Source of the DNA: Hermatobates lingyangjiaoensis
Lineage: Eukaryota > Arthropoda > Insecta > Hemiptera > Hermatobatidae
NCBI GenBank assembly: GCA_026182355.1
Contig: JAPFBL010001617.1
Span: 2,406,001 to 2,470,000, forward strand
DNA length: 64,000 nt
Direction of reading: 5' to 3'
Shown here piece after piece: positions 10,194 through 24,100 of this stretch (position 1 is the stretch's first letter; the number at the start of each line of letters is the position of its first letter). The position numbers and the translations under genes are program-made. The notes under the pieces were generated by a model. That model ran no database searches, was not told where the DNA came from, and saw only the letters and a list, made by a program, of their open reading frames with translations.

Positions 10194-11830
10194 GTAAGTA
10201 TTATACTATAAAATTAAAATTATTTATATTTTATATATATACATTAAATTATAAAAGAAAGCAGAAACTAAACGTGATATTGTATTGTAAGTATATTAGT
10301 CAAATCTTAAGCGTTTTTATCAAATTATAGATATCTATTTATGGGAGTACATCAAGATCATGAAATCTGGAAGAAATATACCAGGTATCAATAATGAATA
10401 ATGCAATTTTTATTTTATCTGGAAGAGAGCGAGTGTTGAAGGAGTAAAAGGTGAAAAAATTTTATAAATCAAATCTCTGAACCAATCTAGACGAAATTTT
10501 AACACAAGTTTCAGAAATAAGAACATGGTGGTGGCTAAAGAGAATCCCTTATAAAAAATAAGGTCCTTCTGAATTTGAAAATCTGGAAAATGCATCCTAG
10601 GCACAAGGGGACTTCATAATAAATTGTTTTGTTGAAATTGAACTATTTACAATCACATATACTGTTGACGATAGTGACAAAGGAATGTATAAAACTCTTT
10701 CGATGACACGAGTGAGCAGCACTGGTGTAGAAACACATTACTGAGCGGAGATACAGGGAAAACCGGACATTGACGGAAACTTTTTCCCAGAAAGAAACTA
10801 CTAAAAATTGTTATAATAAAAGAAGTGAAAATCAGAAAATAATTCTCCACAATGAAAATAAATGAAGATTAATATAGCCCCTGATAATACAATTTCTATA
10901 ATTTCAGAAATATATGTACTTTAAATTTGTAGAACATGTTCAGATGATCACAAATTTAATTAGTTTTCTTTTGGAGGAAAAGGTAAGTGTTCAAGATGAT
11001 TGAGAGAGGAAACATAAAATTAGTACAGCAAACGTAGACCAACACTATTGAACCTCTATCTTCATAAAATTTGTATAATATATTCTAGACAGTAAACATA
11101 TAATTTTCAATATGCTAGATAAAATTTTGGGGAGGTGATTGATTGGATACCCATTTCAAATGCATGCACTTCAGATATCAATCATATTTGAACCATGGAT
11201 ATCAGATCCCAATAAAACAAGATATTTCTTTCATTACTTTATTATAGTTGCTAACTTCACTAAATAAATCAAGAAAAATGAATTAAGGTCATCTAAAGTT
11301 GGTTAAAACTGTTAAATAAAACCACATATATCTTAAAGACTTAAACTGAATAAATAGGAAACTCCTGTAACTTAGTTATTTGAATCAACAAGAGGTTTTC
11401 TTGAAGTAAAACTTCTCTGTAAATAATACCTGTAGTCACTGACAGTTGAATTCCAAAATCTAAACAAACAGTAAGTTACGTAACTTTCAGTCATTTCGTA
11501 ACTTGATCGAATTTCGAAATTTTTTTTTAGTTGACTTAGTATTTCAATTAGAACTACCTGTGCAAAAGTTAGTGAAATTGAAATATACATTATATGAGGA
11601 CAAACGTATCAACTTTGAAAAAAATTTCATTTATAGACGAATGCTGAACAGTTGGGAGAGAAATTGACATGAGAAAATCACATTTTTGGGATTAGTCCCA
11701 TAATGAATTTTAACAGTGGTTTACCATGTCTACATAGAATCGTCCTCCAAATATAGAACAATATACAGTATCAGATAAGTGGCCCAATTTAACGAAAATC
11801 TAAAAAGCAAAGTCTTTTCAAATTCCCGTG

Positions 11831-11886
<56 letters not shown>

Positions 11887-12115
11887 ATTTCACATAAACA
11901 CGTGAAACAACAATCAATGATCAAACCACAATAAGAAATGGGAAAACAAGACTAAGATCTTTCAACCGTAACAAGCGGTCTTCGTCAGAGTCAAAAACCC
12001 AACTGGTTGGGTTGGTCCAGTTGGTCCAGTTGGGTTTTTGACTCTGACGAAGACCGCTTGTTACGGTTGAAAGATCTTAGTCTTGTTTTCCCATTTCTTA
12101 TTGTGGTTTGATCAT

Positions 12116-12149
<34 letters not shown>

Positions 12150-15100
12150 GTATATTTGGGGAACAGTCCTTCATTTATACATGTGAGATTAAATTTTCTG
12201 CCCACTTTTGTCTTAATTAGTTTTCTGGATTTCTTTTCCAAATCTCTAAGTCTTACTTTCATTTCTTTAGGAACTAGGTGTAATAACTCACCATATGTTT
12301 TGTTGTCCATTTTTTTATTTTTACCGACGTTTCGGTCTTCTTCGACTGGGTGATTTAATCTGCAACCTGCCAGTTTAATTGTTTATATTTATATTTTGTT
12401 AGTCGTGTGTTAAAATTTAGTTTTTGTTAAAAATGTTAAATAGTTTAAAATAGTATGTGTTCAAAAATCACCCAGTAGATGGTCGAAGAAGACCGAAACA
12501 TCGGTAAAAATAAAAAAATGGACAACAAAACATATGGTGAGTTATTACACCTAGTTCCTAAAGAAATGAAAGTAAGACTTAGAGATTTGGAAAAAAAATC
12601 CAGAAAACTAATTAAGACAAAAGTGGGCAGAAAATTTAATCTCACATGTATATATATATATATAAACATTGACAAACTGAGTATGTGAGATGACGATGTT
12701 AATTAACTATGTAGTAACTGTGGCCTTTTTCACATACCACCAGTTCATGTATTTTCCGAAGACAAGATAGTTTAAAGAAAATGATTATTGCCACCTCATG
12801 GTTAATGACAAAACCTAGAAGAGCTTACTATGCTAACTAAAGAGTGTCAATTAGCAACTTACACAATAAATTCTCATTTCATGAAATGTGAACTTGAACG
12901 AGGTTAATATGAAGTTTTTTATTTTTACAAATAACAATTCTTAGAGAGAAGTTATAATTGTAATGCATCCAGAAAAACTAAGTAAGTAAAAGCTTGAATA
13001 ACAAATGTCATAAACCAAAGAGTTATGTTGTTTTCCTTTTAAACGATTTTGTTTAATTCAGACATTACTCTGAAATTTTTTTTGTTGGGAACAGAGCTGG
13101 TGGTCGAGTCGGATGAAGCACTAGTGAAGAGGTTTGCACTTGCTTAAAGCTCACGTAGATTACAACAAGAATAAATTTACTACCATTTGTTTTATACGAT
13201 TAAGTTTCAACTCGTATAGTATTGCATATATAGAGCATCCTCGGATATAGTGGCTGGAATTTTCGCAGTCTCAGCACATCACCGATTTTCTCTCCCTGTA
13301 TATGTCAAACCATATCACGTATACAGATGGAAGTATACGATTTTTTAGATTTTTATTATATTTGCAATACAATAAGGTTTTTTCCAATATTAACTTAAAA
13401 TTAAATGCAGACTATAAATGAGTTGATAAAGAACTTCGAGTATGAAGAACGAAGCTTGAACTGACTCAACTCAGTCAGTTGACCTTGAGTTTTGTATTTG
13501 TTACACTAATAGAAGATTAAGTTGCAGTTCACAAATTCCACAAATTCCTTCTCACCAAAAAAATATAACAGTCTGTGCTAAGATCGTGAAGGGCTTACAT
13601 CGTTACCGAGCTATCCTCATAAGCAGTCCCTCACCCTTTTGATTCTTTATCGCCACCCGAAAATGTAGCCTACATGCTAGCTGTCAATCGTTATCGACAA
13701 GGATTTCGTCAGATCTCTGTCTGTCTACTCGTCTCCGATTTCCTTGTTTCCTGCCATCTTATACTGTGTACCAAATGGAGGATCTCTTCGCAATTCGAAC
13801 TTCACACCTCTTGTATTGCCAATGATCTTCATTTCGAGTCGAGGTCAATTAGAAAAAGTCTGTGGGGAAAATGTTATGAATATGTATCATTACAAAAAGT
13901 TATCAAGAAAAAGTTCTTTTCCTGCTGAAAAGAAAGAAAAGTTAAGAAAGAAAAAAACTGCACAGTGAAAGTACATTTGGATGATTAATCCAAATTTTCT
14001 TTTAAAGCTTAGTTCAGTGTACTGTTCTCCATCATGTTGTTGAATTTTTTTAAGAGAGGTATCTATGAAGTAACACCTGCACAATACCAATGGGAGGAAA
14101 CTTGAACACACACGATGGAGAACTGTACGAGGAATAGGAAGTCGTGTATAGCCCTATTAAGGGCAAGCAATCGGCTTAACTTAAACGTCCTCTATCTAAC
14201 AGTTTTGACATAATAACACTAAATGCAGATATCACGATCGACTTAGACATAGCCAAGTCTAGAGCTCGGTAGCAAATCTAAAGTGGTAAACGATACAGAA
14301 GCTCTCTTCAGATCATTGTCTGGTTCTCATGAATTTGACTGGTTCAGAGATCAAGTATTCTCAAACTAAACTCGTCGTTACAGACTGGGTGTGGTTTAAA
14401 AGAACACTAAGTCAAATGTACTAGCCAACATAGGTTACTATAAATACAGAAATAAACAGAGAGGCTCAGAACCTTAAAAAGTCACAAACTGCACTAGTAG
14501 TTTTGGATGGGAATACCTCTAGTAAAACAAACATCCAATCTTATTTCGTTTAGAAGTAAGGTTCGAAATCTTTGGGACAAGTATAAACTACCATCACTTG
14601 CAAATGTACTGAATAGGCTTAATAATCAAATTTCCTACAGATTACAAGTCATAAGAAATGAAACTCTTAGTAAAAATCTCAAAGCCACCGATAACACCCC
14701 TGGAGCTTGGCTTCAAGGTTGCTAGGGAGGTTGAGAGGGAACAAACGGATGACTGTTGCCCTCAATCACAAGGACCGTCTCTGCATTCCTGCTCAGTGCA
14801 GCGAAGAGGCATTCGCTCAGTCCCTAGGTGAAGGAGTAAGGCCTTAGAGTAAGAATCTAGCTCTCTCAATACAAAAAATCTGGAGTGGCCTACACTTATT
14901 AACTTTACTATAAGTAAACGTAATATTATACTTCTTGGGTATATAATATATAATGTTCCGTTTAGGTATAATATAAATGTCTATATGAGAGATGTTTATT
15001 TGTCTTTCATTCCCGGAGGTAGTACAGATAGTGATTGATTCACTTATCAATGTATATACAATATACATGTTGTTTTTTATATCAAACCACTGATCTATAA

Positions 15101-18100
15101 AATATTAGTATAACTACAGCAGTAATATCATTTTTGAAAATCAAAAGTGTAGATTTCGTGTTACAGAATAATTTCTTACAGGAGAAGATGGCTTTTGTTC
15201 TAATAGCCAGTGGAACTCTTACATAGTTTACCTAACTTCCTTCTTCATTGAATATATAAGAAATGTTTCAACTTTAAAACTTGAAAATATTCCTATTTTC
15301 TCTGACAATTGTCAGAAACATCTAAGAAAAAATGTCATTTGAAATAGTTTTTAATTTAATATATAGGATAATTACATTTATTATTTTTCAAAGATTGTTT
15401 TCAATTTTGAAATATGTTTTACATTTTTGGTCTTTTATAGAATTATTATACTGGGAATTATATGGCTTCCTAGTATTTAATAAAAATCACTCTTCTTTAC
15501 CTTTGTTAAAAATCATATATGCCAATTTACTTTGAGCGAGTGTTATCTTTTTCCTGTCATGAGTGCTGTACTCTGTTATAAGGTTGCTGTGATTGTATAT
15601 TGAGAAAAAATATATTTGTAATTATCTAGTTTTGCATACTAAATTCAAAGTCTATTCAGTTAATTTAAAGTTTTAATAGCCGTGAGCTTCTATTTTTTAA
15701 AAATAATAGATATGAACAATTAAACTAGAATAGTGAAAAAAAACTTGATAGTTGTCAACAAACATAACTCCTCTATCTTGAGGAAAGAGTCTATTCCTCA
15801 AACTTCAATATTATCCAAAGATTCTATGATTCATAAAGACAAAATAATTTACAACTGATATTAAATTTTGTTCAAGAGTGCAATAAATAGATTTATTAGA
15901 GCATATTGTGGGACAAATCCGTCATTCTATGGAAAGCAACAGAAATTTATGTTCATTGGCAATGGTTTTTTTGCATGTAAAAATATTATTCCTCTTATTT
16001 CATATAAGTAAATAAATTATTTAAATATATCCATTAAGTATACTTCTAAACATACTTCTAAGAAGTATACTTCTATTTTATTTCAGTGGATTCACTCAAA
16101 AAATCAATGTAAAGAATGTAAATAAATATAAATATATTCGAGAAGTATAGGAGGTGATTCGTTATTCTAGGATATACAATCAGTTTTCATAGGGTTATTG
16201 CTCTTTGCCGTTGTTGAAACTACGTGATTTTGTTTTATAAGTTGCTAATTTTCTTTTCTATTTTTGGGAAATTTTAATTGTTTTTTATGAGCCGTTTATC
16301 ATAAAAAAAAAACATTATCTGAAAATAGAAAATGTACTGTAATGCTCCTTTGGTAAATGTATTTTTAAAAAAAAATTATCTCTTCTCATCTTCCACAAAC
16401 TGTTCTCTAGTTTTATTTTGATCTGTCAAATGGTATGGCTCGTATTACTCTCACAAGCTTTCAGATTGAATTATAAGTCATATTTTTTTATTTTATAAAA
16501 AAAATTTCCTGTTTTTTAAAAGTTTGAAGATATTTTTTTTCGTTTGTTACCTTTGTAGTGTCAAAGATAATGTCAAAATTCCAAGACTCTAGAATTAGTA
16601 GTTTAGGAGAAAAAAATGTCTAAAAACAGGTTTTTGGCAAGAAAAGTGACTTTCGCATCATTCGTAATTGCCCTCGAACAATAGTGCTCATCTACACTAT
16701 AAGGCCCATATTTGTGTAAAATATCAATTTGATCCATAAAAGATTCTGGACCGTAGCATAGTAACAATCTTTGGATACTAGATAACATATTGGTGTTGTG
16801 CAGGTCCTACTTTATAGATATTCCTCTTAGACAATTTTAACAACACATTAGGGAGCGTTACGCTGAACTAAGATTTGAAAGATAGACATTAATCCATCCA
16901 AATGCACTTTCACTGTCAATATACTCGAGTACACAACTACATTGCAAATCTATGAACAGAGTATGACAGATACAAATATCTTTAGATAATTTGGAGCCCA
17001 TATTGATACCCAAAAAACACTTAAGAGTCATATCTCTCACACCCTTGTCAGGGCCTACGATGGCAGGAGTGGTGTTTATCACCTGCTGAAACTCAGTTCT
17101 GATCTCTCTCTTCCGACCAGGGCAAACTATTTCAAGACACTTAAGACTCATCGTCATGTCAAAATACGTGTTGATCGTCAATCCGGAGAGTATGTTGATA
17201 AAAATTACTTGTAAGTTTTAACACTAAAACCTCTGCCTTATCATAGACGCACTGTGTTACGTCCCAAACAAGTTTTTCTGAAGAAACTCTTGCCTCAAAA
17301 TTTCCAGAAGAAATAGTATCTCCTGATGAACAGAGCTACTTCATTTATCTCTTGATAGCGGTAGAGGAAACACAAGGCCCAGAGAGGCCGTGACTGGCGG
17401 CATATGAGAGGCAGCCTACTTACGAGAGGTGTGATGGTTCTCTTGCCTACACTCCTTGTTCGATCTTTATCATTATTAGAAAATGTTATTATTATATTTA
17501 ATATCATTATGATATTATTATTATTATATTTTAATTTAACGTTATTTGTTATATCCTATTATTGCTAATATTTAATCCCTGTAATTATTGTTGCTATACT
17601 ATCAGCCTTATTATTACCATATTTATTATTGCTGTTTTATTATTACTAAGGTTACAGTTATCTTATACTACTGATAGAGTTATTAGTATTACTATTACTA
17701 TTATTATTATTATCATCTGTAGTTATAATTATACAATTAAAGGTAAGGTTTCAAATATTCAGCAAAGGGGGAAAGAACTTGGAGGAAGAGGCCTTATCTC
17801 CACTATGCGGCTACCTCTGTAATAGACACTAGGAGTAACGCCCTCAATAACCGATTTATTTATTCATTCATATTCAACAAAGGCAGTACAACTACCTGTG
17901 ACTGTGCACCTAAAACGAAAAAGGAAAAATACCCATCTCAATTTCGTAAAATTATAAAAAAAAGATAAAAAAAACGATTATATTGTTAAAGTAACAGTAG
18001 GATATGTTTTTAAAAGTAATTACATAAAAAAATTAAAAAAATACATGATGAAAATTTTTGACTGCTAAGGATGTTTCTGAAACCGTATTTCAGAATATAG

Positions 18101-21100
18101 AAACAGTGTACTATAGAGTAAGGAGTTAAAAGATTTAAATATATAAACGAACTTAGTTTTTTTCCCCTTAAACAAGGTATTTCTGGAACTAAGCCCCCTC
18201 GGATGGATCTTAACCTTAGTGATAATCGATGTTGTACTACAATGAAAAGATAATTTAATTTGGAATTATAGATGAAATCATCTAGGATGTCTTGTATTAT
18301 TTATAACAATTGCTTAACTTCCTGGTCTTCTACTCTTACAAGTTCTAGACTTTAAGTATTTTACATATACCAAGTAAATTAAATTACATTAAACAATCTC
18401 ACCCGCAAATTTGTTTACAACCTAGTGTCGAAAGGAGAATGTCTGCTGTTTATGTGTTCTCTATTTTTTCAGCTCATTTTTATGGATTGTGCTGAGTTCA
18501 CTGTATGGGCAGCTACTTCTTATTTTGATGGTTTCTTTTACTCTCGTCGAAGTAATGGACACCAATGTAAAACTCTTATCCCTACAGGTATAATAAACAG
18601 TTCTTCGGTAATTTAAATTTACAAAACAAAACTCAGTTAAATAACCTCACGAAACAATTTTTAACTAATATGCAATGAATGAAGTATAATCTATATACTA
18701 AGCATAAATAGAGACTAATATAAGACCTTTCGACCTTGAACCTCTTCAGAGGTTATTCTTACAGGGCAATACACATAAGAACACCATATTCCCTGTTTCC
18801 AATTTGATATATAACAAAAAAAATTATAAGCATAAAAATAAATTTTAGTTGTCTATTAAAGAGCACTTGCCGTGCTCTGTGTTGTTTCATCTATAAAATG
18901 ATTTGAAGCCAATTTTTTTTTTTAATATTTTCTCAGTAATATTATTCTTTTAATGAAATAATATATTCTGTCATCGGCACATTTGCTCAGTTATACTAAC
19001 AGTTTTTTTTTGTTTTCAGGGAATCTATTTATTATATTTATATATAGGAAGTACAGCTGTAATCATATGCATCTACATAAGAGTGCTCATAGACAGTTGC
19101 TCATCCCTTAGCTCTGGTGACAGCCAAGATAATATTTCATCACAGACTGAAATTGGGAGAACTTCAATTTCTAGGTTCGACTCCCTAAAGAAAGCTCATA
19201 TCGCCAAAGATAAAACCTCAACGACGAGTTTTTACTTGAGGATAGGCGCCTTAGGTAACAGGTTTTTTATGTATAAAAATGTATTACAATATTTATTTAT
19301 TTATTTATACTGCAACTGTAACTCGTAATTTTCAAAGAAAAAGAAATCAATATACTCGTATGTGTATTTAAAATTTGGTGTTAATTAATTATAGATGATA
19401 TAGAACTCTTTTGACGTTTAAAATGCACATGCAATATACATTAATCTATCAATGATTAAACCACAATAAGAATGGGAAAATGGTTTAATCATTGATTGTT
19501 GTTTCACGTGTTTATGTGAAATCTTTTTAACATTAATCTATATATGTATCCTAATTTATTAGAATAAAATATGTGTAAATTGAAGTCCGTTAAAATTATA
19601 GACTGCATATTTTATTTAACTTTATGCTTTTTAAGTAGCAAAGTTATTTATTGTTAAAATCATGTTTCACGTTATTACTCCAAAACAAAGATGCTCCAAT
19701 AAACATCCTTTTTATTGTACTGCAATGAAAAATGTCAACAATTGAAATCATAGCGTCTAATATGTCTTTCTAAAAAGCACTTGGAAGATAAATCAGCTTA
19801 TCACCCACTAAATCATAATATCGGTATCGATAAATATAAATGAGACGGGATATTGGTATTTGGAATTTGGAAAAAAAATTAAATTGATATTTTAACGTAT
19901 TTGAGTCACCTGAGTATATTTTTAATGACCTGCTTGTGTGGGGTTTTTTTTTATTTTCTTCACGGGTAGTAGCCCTACCATGAGGGGGTTTATTATTTAA
20001 ACAGTAAATAATAAGTGGGTTATTATTAAACAGTAAAGACAATACTTATAATTTATAGAGTCTATATACATTCTTAATTGTTGAACATTGTTATGTACAC
20101 AGTATGCACGGATTTTTTAAGTGATGTGCTATGTGTTGACTCGTTGGTCTTCTTTAGATGTAGGCCAGTCTTTTTCTCTTGTTTTCACTATTTGTAAGGC
20201 TTGCGTGGTCTAGTAGGCTACATTAGTAGATCAAATGAGAAACGTTTCTAAGTGATTTCTGTGCAGTAACAATCCTCAGTATTCAGTATTCCGATTTATT
20301 GAGATACTTTTTTAAATTTTCTGCCCTCTCTATAAATTTCGTCTTCAACCCGTAATGATCATTCCATTAATTCTGCCTTTTATTATAGGAAAGTATTCTC
20401 TCGTTATTTTACGGGCTATGAGATCTTCCATTGTGTTTCTCATTGACAGTAACTTCTTGTATTCTCCAGTCTTTCTAGTAGGTGTATGGGTAAAGGCCAT
20501 AGTATACAGGACTCAATTCTTTCTAGTAAGTGCTTGGGTAAAGGCTATAGTACGAGTATACAGGAATATACAGATAACAACATTTTAGAAGGATACACTT
20601 CTACCAAATACTTAAATATCTATAATACTGATTATGACTCTCTAGCGTTCAAAACGACTAAAGCCTTAATTTTCATTGACTTGATTTTAGTAAAAAATCA
20701 GTACGTAACCGTATGTTCCACATTGAACTGTAATAATCTGGAAAAGAAAGTCTAAAGGATCACAATGCTATTACTTTTAAAATCCCGACTCAATTAATCC
20801 AGCAAATGCGGGACTTAAATCCTAAAATAGAACATTTTATACGAATCACTTCTAATCCTATAATATCCACTAAATACACAACCCGTAGCTTGATAAGGAG
20901 GCTTGGTCTCTTCAAATAGCTTCAAGATTCTCTTGTTTCAAATTAGCATATTTATTCTTGGCTTTCCCTGCAGTACAATGACAGCTTCTATTATTTGCAA
21001 TCTAAAGTTGTCTCTTTTTTTAGAAATATTTTTTTTTTACTATTTACTAGCAGTTTTCGTGTCAGCTTAGATTTATGGATCTTATTGGTATTAGCTTTTG

Positions 21101-24100
21101 GTCTTCCTGCCGCAAGGCGCATGGTGAAGTTGATATCATGTCGATGTGTTATGGAAGGCCCTACAGCTCTCGATATGACATTTATAGAAAATCTGCTATA
21201 AGCAAATTCATGTTAAACTATTATAAATGTACATATATGCTATTATGAATTAAACAACCACAATAAACAAATATACATTTGTTTATTTCAGAGATACATG
21301 AACTCAGTTCATTTAGCTCTCTGATGATGTGGTAACGAAAGGCCTTAGAGCATTGTATCTAATATATATTTGTTTATTGTGGTTGTTTAATTCATATATT
21401 ATATCAAGAGTTATGGTTGATTATTAATTTTTATATACACTATTATATATATCATTAAAGTGAACCGCAGTCTCGGCATTCACGATCTTCAGACTGGGAG
21501 ATTAGATTCTACGAACTAACTTCCTGCTAACAGAATTTAACTGAAAAAGGAGGTGGCCATGTGACATTTTATACAAAATCAATGAAAAAGTAAAAAAAGA
21601 TGGATTTTTTTATATATAAATAAATTAATAAACAACAAGGAAAGGTAAATTAACTTGAGAAGAAAATAAAAAGTATACAAAGCAGTTAACGTAAAATAAA
21701 AGTGTTGAAAGAAAGTAAGAATTAATAAGGAAGGTATAGTTAGAAATAAAGAAGGTAAGTGTTAAAGAAGTTAATACTTTCCTTATATTTAACACTTACC
21801 TTCTTTATTTCTAACTATACCTTCCTTATTATTTCTTACTTTCTTTCAACACTTTTATTTTACGTTAACTGCTTTGTATACTTTTTATTTTCTTCTCAAG
21901 TTAATTTACCTTTCCTTGTTGTTTATTAATTTATTTATATATAAAAAAATCCATCTTTTTTTACTTTTTCATTGATTTTGTATAAAATGTCACATGGCCA
22001 CCTCCTTTTTCAGTTAAATCCTGTTAGCAAGTTAATCTAATCCTGTTGGCAGCAGCTGGTAGAATCTAATCTCCCAGTCTGAAGATCGTGAATGCCGAGA
22101 ATGCGGTTCACTTTAGTGATGCAAGTTTGAAATGATACATACCATTTATACCACTATTATATATATATATAATAGCTTGCTTCTAATATATATTTTGGAA
22201 ACAGATCATCTGATATTCATGACTGACTGAATATTACTTATTACTTAATAATTTCTGTCAAAAACACACCATGAATACACACAAAAGAACCTAATTAAAT
22301 ATACACAATTAAAAGCTGCTAGAAAATATGCACTTTAAAAACTTACTCTCTATATAAGGAATTATTTTCAATATGTGCCTTATTGAAAATAATTGCAGAT
22401 GATGCATCAACCAACAGGATGTTTGGTTTCGTTTCGTTTGGAAACAACCACTCAACCGTTCTTTTCACAAAGATAAATTGATCTTTCTAAACTTTGAAAA
22501 CAACGAAAAAAGCTTGACGACAGAAAATAATTAGTCTAATAGTCACACTTGTGTGACTCTAACAGGTCCACTTGCTTGGTCGAAGGATCTCTTATAGTCC
22601 GATTTGTGAATTTCATCCTGTAATTTAAATATTAAGATATATGTATAATAAGATTTCACAACAAACACGTGAAATGAAAATCAATATATATGATTCCTTA
22701 TTTTTCTAGCGTTTGGCATAGGAACATTAGTCTTCAATGGGTTCGAAATGGCGATGCACTCAATGATGGAAGGATCCTGTTTGAATGATGTTGTATTTGT
22801 TCATCCTGTCCTTCATGGTTTATTCACCTTTTTACAAATGCACTTCCTGTTTGTTAATTCACAGGTATGGTATCATCTCAACTTTTTTTTTTTATATAAA
22901 GAAATCCATTTTAAATTACTACCTTTTATTTATAAGAAATTGATACTAAAAGAAAAGAATAAAACTTTTCTGTCCTCTATGTATAAAACTTTCTTAATGA
23001 CTAGAAAGGAAAAGAAACACTAAGTCAAAGGATCACACAAAAAGGATTTAATCACACAACGTGTTTCGAACACTTCGTGTTCATCGTCAGGTTATCTGCC
23101 TCAGTAAAGTGAAGTTGACTAATTCACCTTACTGATGCAGACATAACCTGACGATAAACAAGTGTTCGAAACGCGTAGTGTGATAAAATCTTATTTGGGT
23201 GTGAAGACTTAGTATTTCTTTTCCTGTCAAAACATGAGTAAATACCAAGCAATAACACAATAACATTACTTCTGTCAATAACTGTTTTTATTTTCTTTAA
23301 ATTAAACAATACTGAATGACTTTACATTCAAATTCTACACGTCAGATAATGTACCTTCTTTGATTTAGATAATATTTTAATAAATTTGAAAGAAATTGAT
23401 AAATATAAAAAAAAATCCAATACTGTTACGAACTATTCAAAGAAAAAGCATTTTTAAAACTGAAAGAATATAAATTTACCAGTGCTGTATTTTTACCTAA
23501 CCTATATAGAATAGACTGACATCTTTTTAATCAGTATTTTTCAGGAGATGGTAATGTCAGTTAACAAAGAATTCAAGTGTAATAGAGGATTATTCTGTAT
23601 GTGAAGTGTTTCATTAAAATAAGCTCTTAGTGCTCACACCTGACAAGTTCAATACACTGAACACTGTGAAACACTGCTGCTACTCCAGTGGTTCGCTCTT
23701 AACAGTCCTCCATTAAAACTAACACCAGTAGATTTGAAACACAATCATACTTTAGTTGCAGCGTAAACAACAATATCATATCTATGGTACAATGAAAAAA
23801 ACTTCGTTTTCTATATTTTTCTTTGATACTTACGTTTTTTCTCTTATTTTTAAAAATGAAGCCAACTTACTTTAAAGAAGTTAATAAAACAAATTTTAAG
23901 AGAAAGAAACATGGGTCCCTGTATAACACTACCTTATAATTCAGGCTATTGAGAAATTTAGACAAAATTTACGACTCAGTAGTATCAATCATCATTGTGT
24001 GGTATCCCAAAAGGACCAATGTTCGGCCTAAGTGTGTTCTCTTGTGGGACTGCTACTGCAACCAAACCTAACATAACCTACATACTTTTATAAAATTGTT

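Larger units (their letters stand above)
11913..12119. repeat. perfect palindrome, 94-bp arms, 19-nt spacer
   Basis: 11913-12006 and 12026-12119 are exact reverse complements. Each arm holds one hammerhead-like motif pointing outward. (TA)n tracts flank both sides. Left of the palindrome (11886-11912) the sequence TTTCACATAAACACGTGAAA continues the family seen at 19501-19530 and 29960-29998. No mismatch between the arms means a recent origin or gene conversion. Confidence 0.93.

Noticed and set aside
16858..17181. 107-codon - strand ORF
   Set aside because: The + strand of the same stretch reads as a non-LTR reverse transcriptase C-terminus, so the - strand frame is a shadow.
18425..18616. 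63-codon ORF
   Set aside because: The otopetrin exon uses another frame of the same DNA, which matches the family and the flanking phases.
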